From assembly GCA_963514095.1 (NCBI GenBank), contig OY741277.1:12829137-12893136 (forward strand): DNA of 64,000 nt. Reading direction: 5' to 3'. The translations under genes were made by a program, and so were the position numbers. This document shows, one piece after another, positions 22,958-33,850 of the stretch; the stretch's first letter is position 1; the number at the start of each line of letters is the position of its first letter. This stretch comes from Eutrigla gurnardus. Lineage: Eukaryota > Chordata > Actinopteri > Perciformes > Triglidae. The notes below the pieces were generated by a model. It searched no databases. It had not been told where the DNA came from and saw only the letters and a list, made by a program, of their open reading frames with translations.

Positions 22958-25900
22958 AACTCAGAAAGAAGGGGGATAAGGAGGAACATGCCCTTACATG
23001 CAGGTCGTGTCCTAGGTTTTCTTTCTTGCAGGTTTTGTTTCATTTGTGGAGAATAAAGCTGACGAGACTCACGTTTGTATGTTTAACTAAATGTGTAGTT
23101 AAACATACACACATGCACTTCTGGGTTCTTACAGGTCACAATATCCCTAATACCTAAAATCCTGTTATCTCAAAATATACAAGTTATCTGACGCTGTTGT
23201 TGTTATTTTCTGCCTGGTGTGGCATCTTTCCATGTGGAGAAACATGAGCAATGGGTTGAAACAAAAAAAGGTAACAGAAGTGGTGCCACAGGCAAAGAGA
23301 AAAAGAGAAAGTGAGCAGAATAAAAAGGGGCAAGAAGGCTTGATGATTTTACTATGCTTACAATTAAAGGAAACTATTTTCCCTGGCTAGCTTACAATCC
23401 GATTTGTTTGCCCCCACAGCAGGCTGTGGAACGTATGATAAAGTTTGTGATAACAAAACCCACCCATTTAGAGGAAAGATATGATTGGTTAATGTTACTG
23501 TCATTTGTCATTTGGGGACACCTCTGTATTTTATGGTTATTTTAAATACAAATTACGCAGAGGATGCCAAGCAGCTTCCAGGAGAGGGAGAGAGATGAAC
23601 ACAGCATTTTCTTTTTAAGAATGAGATATAAGATTTAGCCCTCCTCCCCACTCCAATAATTTTGTACAGTTCCTGTAGCATAAAAATGTTGACGCAATAC
23701 AACATTCATATTAATTAACATTTGACTGTCTTGTAATCACTCAGTTAAAAAAAACAGGCACTCTGCATTATAACCAAAAATGACAAAAGGTTGTTGGCCA
23801 CATGAAGGCAATCACCTCCCCTCTGGTGCCCCCCATGTTCTCTACGCAGAATATGCATAACAAGTACCCGTTTGGATGCTAATGTGGTAGATGAAAGATG
23901 AATAAGAGCTCTCTATAGTGGCCCAAAGTGCAAGAAAACATAATGAAGTGCCCTCGAGGCCGCTCTTCACTGAGAAAATGCAATGCATGCTAGAAAACTG
24001 GTTGGCTTCATGCCTCATGATTAAATAGTTCCTCTGTTTTTTTATTACAAAGGCTTACATTTTGATTTGAGTCACAAAATAAAACAATTGTAATCTTAAC
24101 CAGCGTTTTGCACCCTAAAACCATCCCAACTTCTGCATACTGGTGACTCACTGCATGCAACTGGTGCTTTTTTTTTTTGGTCTACAATTTTCCCATAAAG
24201 CAGTCCACTGAGCAGCAGGCTGTACACATAAGCAGCGAGCTGATTAAACTAAATAAGACAGGAGCAGGTGAGCAACATTTAGTCGACCATTAATAGCAAC
24301 ATTACCTTGTCAGATCTCTACACAGTCTCCCTGTGATGGATTCGAGGCCATTTACCATGTTCAATAAAAGCATGTGCATGCTGACATGGCGATGGGACTC
24401 AGAGAAGAAGCCTCGCTTTAACATGCTGACTCGCTCCGGGGCGTTATCATAATTCAGCCTAAACTGGTGTTTATTTGGCAAGTATGTGGAGCAAAAGGAA
24501 GATGAAGGAACAAAAGCAGGATCTTACTTCCAAAGTGAGAAATTGTATTAAATAATCATGATCTCAATATTTGCCCAAATGCCACAATTAAGCATCCAGT
24601 TGCCTTTTGATTTTTTTTTAAATGTATGTTTATTGTTTTCCATCTTGTATTCCATCTGTTACAAATGGGAATGGTTTGTTGGATTGCATAACTTTGACAA
24701 GGCTACAATGCCATCAAAACTCTTACATGTGTACAAGACCAAACCACCAATCTGTCAAACGGACTTTCCGGCACAAAACGAGACATGTTGTCTGAGGAAT
24801 CTCTTAGGTTAGTAATTGATTCATCAAGAAGGTCAGAGAGTGGAGCTGGGCTCAGGCCTGGACTCGCTGTCAGACTCTACCTGACAGAATTCCTCTCCAC
24901 TGAAGCAGTAGATAATCACAAGGAGGTGTAGGAGTCAGGTGAGTGGCATCTCATCAGCAGCAAAGCAAATAGTATTGACAAATTTGTAGTTAGAATATTG
25001 TTGGTTTGTCTCGCTTGAAATGAATTCATTGGCTGAATTCCCTCAAGGGACTGCTGTTCCTGCTGTCATTGTGTGAAGGTATAATTACGTAAGGTTGACC
25101 TGGTTGTGGAGTTCGACCGTCACTGTAACTTAAGGGGATTCCAGGCCAGAAAGCACATCAGTCAGAATTTTCAACATGAACTTTAACTGAAAATGCAAGC
25201 ATTCTTTTTGCCTCGACTGAGACCAAATACCTTATAAAACGGGAGAGTTGGCACACGGTAGGCTGCAGCAGGATTCACTGCTTCCATGAAAAAGTTCTGG
25301 TTTCCGAGACTGCAGTGGTAATGAAAGTCAAATGAAATGCTGGTTGAAATGTGAGCCTTATTACAGATAACCCACCTCAGCTGGCCAGCAGCCTCTTTGA
25401 ACGCCGAGGATAGCAATTTCAGCTGAGTAGACAAACGACCTTTCTAACCGACTATGCTCATAAATCACCAGGTATAATTTGTGTTATTGCACATACTGCT
25501 AAAATATACTGTATATTGTCTGCCCAGCAACCTCAGCAATGTGAGTTTGTCCACTCCAACTCATAACAGTTAATAGGCCTACTTTCTGGGGATTTCTTTT
25601 TGAATGCATAACTTGAGTAAATCAGTGAACCGTTGAATTGCAAATTATAATATAATATAAACATGACGAAAATGAAAAAAAAAGACAAACCTGTCTTTCA
25701 GGTCTTTTGTTTTACAGCTGTTTTAGTTAAGTGAAAAAATCATGATAGCATAGCCAGAAATATTAAAATGGGCCTTGACATTGCACACATGCGACAACCT
25801 CAGGTTCTAAAAAGTGAAGCCAAGGAGGAAGTGCCTTAAACGTTTTGTTTTTTCTAATGGCTTAGATTCCTATGGTTGCAAAGATAAGTCTGATAGTATA

Positions 25901-26022
25901 GAAGTATATTATATCCCTGGTCTACATCGTTAGATTCAAGTATTCTTAAATACAGCATGATGTTTATTTATTAAATGATGTCCCATTTCCAGTAAAATAG
26001 AATATATTGAATGAAATAAAAA
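22958..26022. other. Intergenic sequence, no gene seen
   Basis: About 3 kb with a perfect 14-bp hairpin at 23076-23109 (arms TGTATGTTTAACTA). The block at 23800-24020 has mixed composition and octamer-like ATGCATAA and TATGCATAAC motifs. It is the most enhancer-like stretch here, but conservation cannot be assessed. No coding exon found. Confidence 0.45.
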
Positions 26023-26069
26023 TGGCTGGTTGGCTGGCTGGCTGGCTGGCTGGATGGATGGATGGATGG
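26023..26069. repeat. Compound (GGCT)n(GGAT)n microsatellite
   Basis: About seven GGCT units followed by four GGAT units. It may be the expanded 3' tail of the adjacent minus-strand LINE fragment. Confidence 0.9.
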
Positions 26070-26089
26070 TTTGTGCAATTCGCCATGTA

Positions 26090-26310
26090 CAGGTCAAAAC
26101 AAGCACTGTGCAGCTGAGAGTTATCCGTTTCTGGGCAGGAAAGACTTCCTGTAATGGTCCTTATGACAGCAAAGCTAAATCAGTCTGAGGAGGAGCTCTA
26201 GTTTCCTCAGGAAATGTAGTCTGCTCATCCCCTTCTTACACAAGGCTGCAGTGTTGGTCTTCCAGTTCAGTCATTGATGTGGACGTCCAGGAACTTGCTC
26301 TGCATCCTGT
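26090..26310 (-). mobile_element. Decayed LINE reverse-transcriptase fragment
   Basis: Translating the minus strand in two frames gives KFLDVHIND and then LNWKTNTAALCKKGMSRLHF followed by LRKLELLLR. This matches the remembered post-catalytic region (Y-L-G-V-x-I-N-N-x-L-D-W ... N-T-A-A-L-Y-K-K-G-x-S-R-L-Y-F-L-R-K-L) of a fish LINE reverse transcriptase. One frameshift separates the parts and a stop follows, so the fragment is dead. The clade is not resolved. Confidence 0.75.
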
Positions 26311-28851
26311 CCCAGAATGCACGGCAAAGCCACGTGTTTTGGTTGTACTTAGCTCCTCTTTTTTGTACCAATTATGGTTCCAAAAGAACAAGATGGCGAT
26401 AGTGAAGAATTAAAATAGCGACATCCCAAATGCCAAGCTCAGAACCGTAGTCCAAAAACAAAAAAAGATGTCACTGTGAATATGTACAGTTATATGGTCT
26501 ATGCTTTGGCAGCTTTGGTGAAACATGTATAGTAGTTTATTGAAATGAGACTAGTCTCCAACAGTGAATCTAATGTGTATTCATCACTTCCAGTCAGTAA
26601 GCGTCCAGACTTTCACTCGGGAATATAGTGTTTGAAATTATATCTCAATTAGTGTGGGAGGGGTGGTGTTCGGCTGTTTATTTGATGATAAAATGGGTTG
26701 ATTTTTGAATTAAATCTTGTATAAAACAGCCTTATCAGTAGTCTGCTAGGATAATTTTGTAAACAGCAGATATAACATAACACAGTTATATCTATTATAC
26801 TGGGTCTCATGTCAGATGCCTTACTGATAATTTTCTTCATAATGTCATAACCTGTTATGTAAAATTACTTCTTGACAATAAAATAATTGCAGCCAATTCT
26901 TTGATTTGCATCTATTTATTCAGGATGGGCCAAAATACAGAATCATATTTTGCGTTGATGACTGAATATGGCCCTGCCATTTCATTTGTGTAAATGGCCT
27001 TTTTTTTCAATCAGTAAGTAACAATTACAAGGGAAAGCATGAAGAGAGGTTATATGAATGTGAGACTCCCAACTTGATTTTCTGTGAGTTGGCGCAAGCA
27101 AACCTTTGTGTTCTCTTTTTCATCATTTTGCTAATTCAGAAGGTAATTGATTTAATGATACTCATCACCACGGCAACGCCTGTGGACAACATTTACTTCA
27201 CCACCACTGAATACTTATTATGTTATTGTAAGAAAGCAAAAAAAAAAACGCCGACAGACATTAGCTCCCCAACTCAGCTGTGACCCAACATAGACATGAT
27301 ATGAAACACAGTAGTCAGCAACACGTTCAGTAACTTCTGTTAACACGTTGCAGTAAACATGGAAGGAACTCTTCAATCCTTTCATTCAAGGTGCACTCCC
27401 GTCGTGCCTGCCATTACTAAGAAACCAAAACTTGTGCTCCGCGATAATGATAATTTAGCAGTAAGCCTCACTGACTTAACTAAACAAAGTCAAACCAAGA
27501 TAAATGGATTTTCAGGACCGTAAATCCCTCACAGTGGCTTTACTACTTTATTTGACTTTACTATTTGTGTGTCAATTTGGCTGACCTTTCAACTGGATGC
27601 TGCAACGTCCTTGAAAAGAATTGATTTTTGATGATTACAGTACTTAATGATACATTGTCTGGGAACCATGGATGGCCGTACCCCATGTAAAGGTAATCCA
27701 TGTAATAGTTGCTGTGGTAGGCTGACAGATGGACATTGCTATCCTCTGCAGAATGAAACTAGAAATATCTTAATTCAGCTCTTTAACCCAATCTGCTTTA
27801 CTCTTTCATATTTTTTTTCCAATCTTGCATCATCCTGATATAATTAGCTATTTTTCTTGATTTGATTTTGCTTTTCCATGGTGAAATAAAGAGGAGGGAT
27901 GAGTTCATGCCCTCGCCTTGTCAACATCCTTTGTGATTCATCGGCAAAGGTTTTAGGTCAATTCTTGTTGCAAGGCATGGAGAGTGTTTGAGGGAAAGTT
28001 CTCTGTTTGATAAATGAAGCATTCACACATTTTTACCGAAGTTCATTCAAAATGATTAAGAACTTGTCAGATTGGCAAAACGCAATCCTTTCAATTTAAA
28101 GATTCAACCACTGCACCACTGCTTCTCTCCCTGTTCCAGCTTCCCAGAGGAGTTGCCTGTCAACTGTGCTGCACTGGGTGTTTATCAGCATCAGGAGGGA
28201 GTGCTGGGAGGCAACGCTACCTAATTGGCTTTTATGACAAGGAAGTTACTTGATGCCATAGTAATCAGAGCTTTTAGAAGAGTTGTTAAAACCACACAGC
28301 CAAACTGAAGCTACAATTGGACAGGTCTTGGTCTGCTTACTGCTTTTCCATCAACTGCAGGGCAATTTGGTACAACAGGAACTTCTATTTCTCCTCTGCT
28401 GCTTTCTTTAACAGTTTAGTTTTGGTTAGTCAATTTTAAGTTTTCTCTTCTTATTTGGCTTAGAAGAGAGGGATCTGTCACATTACATGTTTTATCACAA
28501 GAGGAAGATTTAACAAATAAAACAGCAGCCTTGTCAACAGGAGAGAAGGGAGGTCCATGAGGTCCGTAATTGCATTTGTTTTTTTTTTGCAATCATTTCT
28601 CCAGCTGGACAATAACCAAAACCTGTTACAAAACTTGATTTTAACGTAAGTTTATTCACATTTTACTCTAGAGATACATTATAAAATTGAATAAAGGTAT
28701 ATATTGGTAAGTTGTCTCTGAAATGATAAAACAGCATGTTTTATCATTTCCATGTCTATGCATAGCAAGCGAATACGAGCTGAGGTTTTTTTCTTGAACA
28801 AGCTCTTATCATACTTTAGTATAATGCAGACACATGTGATAACAAACAGGA
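26311..28851. other. Intergenic sequence, no gene seen
   Basis: About 2.5 kb of AT-rich sequence. It contains a perfect 14-bp inverted repeat with a 3-base loop at 28720-28750. No open frame shows family motifs. Confidence 0.5.
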
Positions 28852-28955
28852 CATCCACCCATCCACCCATCCATCCATCCATCCATCCATTATCAACCTT
28901 ATCCTGTATAAACGGTCGCGGTGGCGAAGGCAGGGTACACCCTGGTCCGGTCAAC
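28852..28955 (-). mobile_element. 3' end of a SINE-like repeat with (TGGA)n tail
   Basis: On the minus strand the segment reads CCAGGGTGTACCCTGCC, then CGCGACC and GATAAGGTTGATAATGG, followed by TGGA repeats. This is the characteristic 3' segment of an abundant teleost SINE-like family as I remember it. Only the terminal roughly 100 bases remain. The block at 38259-38450 looks like the 5' half of the same kind of element. Confidence 0.65.
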
Positions 28956-29034
28956 TAACTGAACATAATATGAAAAAAATTCAAGTCTGGTCATCGGCTC
29001 AAACAGATCAGACACAAATGAGATGAGGCCATGT

Positions 29035-29470
29035 CATAGCGTGTGTCATGTCTGCTTGGGCCTGGTTATTGTGTTCTTATTTTTGTTTCCCGTTTTATTT
29101 TGTAATTTCCTGTTCCTGTTCCCTGTGCTATAACCCCTCCTCGTTTCAGGTTTCTTGACTTCCCCGCCCTCATGGCCGTTCCCTCCTGATTGATGACCTA
29201 CCTGCCCTAATGTGTCCCACCTGTGCCTCGTTGTCTCTTGTCTGTCTCCCCTTCAGTCCTCTGTTCCCAGTGAGAAAGCTTTCCAGCATTACTTAGTTCT
29301 TAGTGTATCCACTGTTTTGACCTCCTGCAGTTTTTGACTATGTCTTCTAACTTATTGTTGCCTACATATGCTGACCAGTTTTGCCATTGAAACCTCCGCC
29401 AACTCCCTCCAGTCTGTGTAGTTGAGCGTTTGGTTCTCACAACACACTCTTGTGCCACTGCGAGTGTAAT
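29035..29470 (+). repeat. Teleost retroelement-like repeat, unassigned
   Basis: A pyrimidine-rich block with phrases such as TTTATTTTGTAATTTCCTG, CCTGCAGTTTTTGACTATGTC and GAGCGTTTGGTTCTCACAACA. These resemble, from memory, the end segment of a fish interspersed repeat that reads GAGCGTTTGGGTCC... before its tail. The family and boundaries are uncertain and no coding sequence is seen. Confidence 0.4.
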
Positions 29471-32137
29471 GGAATTGTTTGATTCCTTTTGATTGGGATG
29501 AATTGTTCTCTAAATGTTTACCCACATTGTAGAACCATCACAAGCAATATTTTCAGCATCATAGGCTTCACTCTTCTTTATGCATCATGCATGTGTCACA
29601 TTGGAAGAGATGTGCAGTGGTTAGTAGTCAGTGGTCGTGCTGCTGGGCAGCAGGTGGAAATGATTGACAGCTTGGAGATCTTCAGATGTCTTTTTCTGTC
29701 TCTTGTTTTATTTTTTTTGTTAAACTTTATTTTTATGTTGTATTGTTTTTTGCTTTCTGGGCCATCCAAATTGATATCGGTAAAATGACAACCTTTAGAG
29801 TCCTGCAGAGAAGGAACTTTATTCCAACATATCAGCATGAGAGCTAGAAAAATGTCCTAAGCTTTTTTTTTTGGAAAACCGTCACTTAACAGCCACCTGT
29901 GGCTTAATACAGAAACCTCTCAGATTCAGTACTTCCTGCTGCGATTGCAGATCTCCTCTGTTGAGAGGTCTCACCAAAGCTCTCAGCAGATACATGAAAA
30001 CTCTTTCCTCCAAAAAACTAAATGTTGTGTAGCACCACGGTTTAGATCGTGGAATCAGGAAATCGCTAACAAGATGTCAGAATTTGTGCGGTTGTTTCTA
30101 TGATCTGATTATCTTGTTTTGCGTGGCTGTTGCCTCAGGGGTTGATGCCATTCTTTAAACCCAGAGACCAGCATGTAAAAGTGTGATCAAGCTTGACAGC
30201 CAGGATGGGGAAGAAAAAACAAAAAACAAAAAAAACCTTGCAGGTTCGTGCTACTCTGTACGCTCCACCTGAGTCTTCACGCCCAGAGCAGCGTGCACTT
30301 ACCTTACCCATCCATCCCCCTCAATGGCTTCAGTGGTGCCCGAGGTCTGAGGTGAGGTTATTTTGGGTTCTCGATTACTTCTTTTGGAAGCAGTGAGACT
30401 TGTCTGCATACACTGACGCCCTCGTAACCTAAGGAGGATGCTTTACATTCCCACCCTCTATCATTTAGACACCTCATAAACCACAATCCTCTCTCACCAT
30501 TTTATTGATTACATGTGACACATTATCGATTGTCATATAATAAGCCTGTCACTTGTGATTAGTGAGGCCCAAGGTCAAGATCATACCCTCCATCTGCGAA
30601 GACAGCGCGAGCAACCGAGCCAGGAGCCCGGCAAGGATCTGCGTTTGTGTTTCGCAAGTCTGACGTAAACTGACAGTGAAGTTCCATGTCAAAACCTCTG
30701 TCCTTTAAGGCTCATTAAACCCTGCTGGTGCTGGCCACCTACATGCAGACAGGAGGGGAGGCAGACAGCCAGGCGGGGAGGCTGTAGAAGGAGAGTAGAA
30801 AGACGAGTAAGCAGGCACGCAAGCATGAGCGTGGTACAGCAGGCTCCTGACAGAGAGTATTAACATACCCTTGTTCTGCATGCTGCCTACACACCTGATT
30901 AATGAGGACGGACCTGCTAGACGGCTGAGTGAGATGGCGAGCACAGATGCAGCCAGAGAGAGAGAGAGAGAGAGAGGGAATGAAAGAGGAAGATATTAGA
31001 GGCAGAGGTAGGGAGAGTGAGGCAGAGGGAGACGGCAAACAGAAAATCAATTACCGGGCTTAGACGGAGTGATCCGACTTTCAAAGCTCTTCACTTCAGA
31101 AGTTTTGAATATGCTCAGCTTGACTCAGTATGAGTTTTCCTCCCGTAATATCATCATAGATTCATTAGAGAGTCAGCCTGATGGTGCAATGCCTTGTGTA
31201 CATGCCAGTCACGGTGATTCATTTATTTGTTCCCCATAATTACATGCCACCTCGTTACATTATTTAATTATTCACAAAACATTGTCTTACATTAACTACA
31301 TGTAATTGTATCAAGTTTTTTTTTTCCTTTTTATAAAAGCCTGTCGACTTCATACATTATGATTATGTTTCCAGGCGTCTGTAGAGAGAAGAGGTGGGGG
31401 ATTGCATTCATTATTTATCACGTTCATCAGTGAGATTAATGTATATCTCTGTGAACATATTTGGCTCTAGAATAAGAAGAAGTTTGGTCCTGTGTACCAA
31501 TGAACTGCTGTAGCTGGCGAGTGAAGTGCTAATGTGCTAGCCAGCCAGAAACTATTTAAAAATAAATAACTATTTTCTACAATTTAAACCCAAACCCGCA
31601 TGGACATTTTGCTCATCCTTTACTAATCCCTTTAGGCTGTGTTGCTTTTTAAATTAAGTATTGATGTTTGTTTTCCTTAACGAGTTACTTTAATGAGACT
31701 AGGATGCTTTCAGTAGTTGTAATCATTTCCATTTGTGCAGTAATGTCTCTGCATCAAATATCGTGGGATAGTTAAGCAGTCACATTAACTTACAAACCTG
31801 ACAGAGATAACAGAACTGCTGTTCCTTGTGTACATGTGCTCAGCGTCTCTCACAGCAGCTCTGCTCAATGCACTGTTCATGTTTTAGAGAATGTAATTAA
31901 TAATTTCCTCATCAGTGATGTTTTATTTCATCCACCCTCGACCCCTCTGCTATTAATCAGAATGTTAATTTGATTGCTGAGTGTTGAAGCCAAAATGACT
32001 CAAGTGCTGAGAACAAACACACTAGCATTTTTTTAGCATGTAAATAAAGAAATTCAAGTTAAACACTTTATCTTTAGATGTTGTGATTTAAACTAAAGAT
32101 ACATAAAAAAAAAAACACTCAAAAGACAACCAAATTG
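29471..32137. other. Intergenic sequence, no gene seen
   Basis: About 2.7 kb. A short (AG)n tract lies at 30955-30978 and a T run at 31317-31326. The block at about 30540-30960 is less AT-rich. No exon or RNA gene recognised. Confidence 0.5.
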
Positions 32138-32342
32138 GGACACTTGTGGCCAAGAGGTAGAGCACGTCGCCCCCTAATCGGAACAGGGGGATCGATCCCC
32201 GGCTCCAGGCCGCATGTTGAAGAACCACAAATTGCTCCCGAAGGCTCTGCATCGTAGTGTAAATGGCTGAATGCTGACATGTAGTGTAAAATGCTTTACG
32301 TTGGGGAAGACGAGAAAGGCACTATTTAAATGCAGGTCCATG
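32138..32342 (+). mobile_element. tRNA-derived SINE
   Basis: The A-box-like region is GTGGCCAAGAGGTAGAGCA and the B-box is GGGGGATCGATCCCC. A body follows with CAAATTGCTCCCGAAGGCTCTGC and the L2-like 3' end AAGACGAGAAAGGCACTATTTAAATGCAGGTCCAT. The tail suggests mobilisation by an L2-type LINE. This arrangement is the standard layout of an abundant fish SINE. The copy is near full length but diverged, and no clear duplication was found. Confidence 0.85.
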
Positions 32343-33429
32343 AAGCTGCCCAGTACGATGCGTTAGGACAAAGACAGAACATGACAATCGCAGCACTTAT
32401 TTAATCCCAGATGTTACAGATATAACACAGTGTCAAGCTTGCTGGTGAGACTCTCCAGCTGTGTAATAAAGTGGTTAGTTTTGGCAGGGGGGCAGCTAGA
32501 AGGGGGGGGTCTTCTCAGCCTCAGTTTGGGCCGACCTGGATGGCGTGACAGGAGAAATGTCAGCCACAGTTGAACCCCAGTGAGCCTGCTGGCTGCAGAA
32601 CAGAAGAATATAGATCTCTACAGGAGGACATCAGACTTTGGTCAAGTATTCACATCCCCAAAGCTCGGAGTTAATGGATATACTCTGATCAATAAGAGAA
32701 CAGACATGGAGAAAGGATTTTTTTTTATAGAAATATCAATATAAAAGCTCACTTCAAACAGATTGTGCAGAGTACTCCAACGCACAGCCCAGTATGTGAG
32801 TGAAGTTTCAAAAGCCTTTCACTGCTATGAGCCATTACTGTATGAAGCATCCATTACACAGCAAGCGTCCACATCATCAGTAAAGGTCTTCAAAAGAAAT
32901 GTGACATTTACATTTCACATGACAGGTAGCACATACACAGATACATATAGTTCACCAGTTTGTTGTCTCCGTTTCACTAATGTGTACACATTTGGCATTT
33001 TTGCTGGATATGAGCTGTCAGCCTCTTTCACCCAAGCTTGAGAAGATGTGGGCTTATCACAATAGTGCATGGCAGGATAAATGTTAATGGAGGGTAGGCC
33101 ACGCGTTCAGGGAGGCTGCTGCCGCTCTGATCAGCCTCTTGACGCTCCCACGTCAGCCAGAGCTGTCACGGTTAAGGCGACAGTGTCGACAGAAATGTGC
33201 CCGCTGACCTTATCGCTTTTCTGACTGCTTTCTTGGGGATTATAAAAAGAGGTAGCTCAGTAATAATAGCAATACCATTTCTTTGTTAATGCACTAATGG
33301 GTAAACCTCAGGGACTTTAAAGACTGGGGTTGAATGCCAGCATCTCATAGTAGCCTTTGTTCATGGTAGATGGCCCATGATGTTTTTCTAGTAATTATGT
33401 TTAAGTAATCACTGCACAAAGTGTCATTA
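32343..33429. other. Intergenic sequence, no gene seen
   Basis: About 1.1 kb with a G run near 32504. The open frame at 32763-33041 has no recognisable family features. Confidence 0.5.
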
Positions 33430-33850
33430 AAGAATACTTTGACATTTGGGGAGATACACTTTGTTGCCTAGAGCAGTAGTTCTGAAATGTTTTCAAACCA
33501 ATGCCCTACTTCAAAGTGATTTTGTTAATATGGATCTCTTCCATCCTTATTCATATATCATGCATACAACATGAAAATGACACCATGAGATTTATTTGAG
33601 GGACCTAACAAAAATAAAATTCATGCAACATATATAAGACCGATCATCGATAATACAAATGTAAAAATGTTTACAGCTAAGACACTTTTAACTGAGTTAT
33701 TTAAGAAGATCAACACCACTCTCTGTTCATATGAAGCTATACTGCTTGCAGCTGGTTAGCTAAACTTGTCATGTCTGAAAGTATGGAAACAGAGGACAGA
33801 GCTAGCATGGTTCTGACTTTCACAAAATGTGCCTACCAGCACCTCTAAAT
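33430..33850 (+). repeat. Common teleost repeat, interrupted
   Basis: The left part (AATACTTTGACATTTGGGGA, then GATACACTTTGTTGCC) and the right part (AAGATCAACACCACTCTCTG, ATATGAAGCTATACTGC, AGCTGGTTAGC, GTGCCTACCAGCACCTCTAA) match, from memory, the two halves of a very abundant percomorph repeat. About 230 unrelated bases (about 33473-33702) separate them, so either something inserted or the middle diverged. No coding capacity. Confidence 0.6.
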
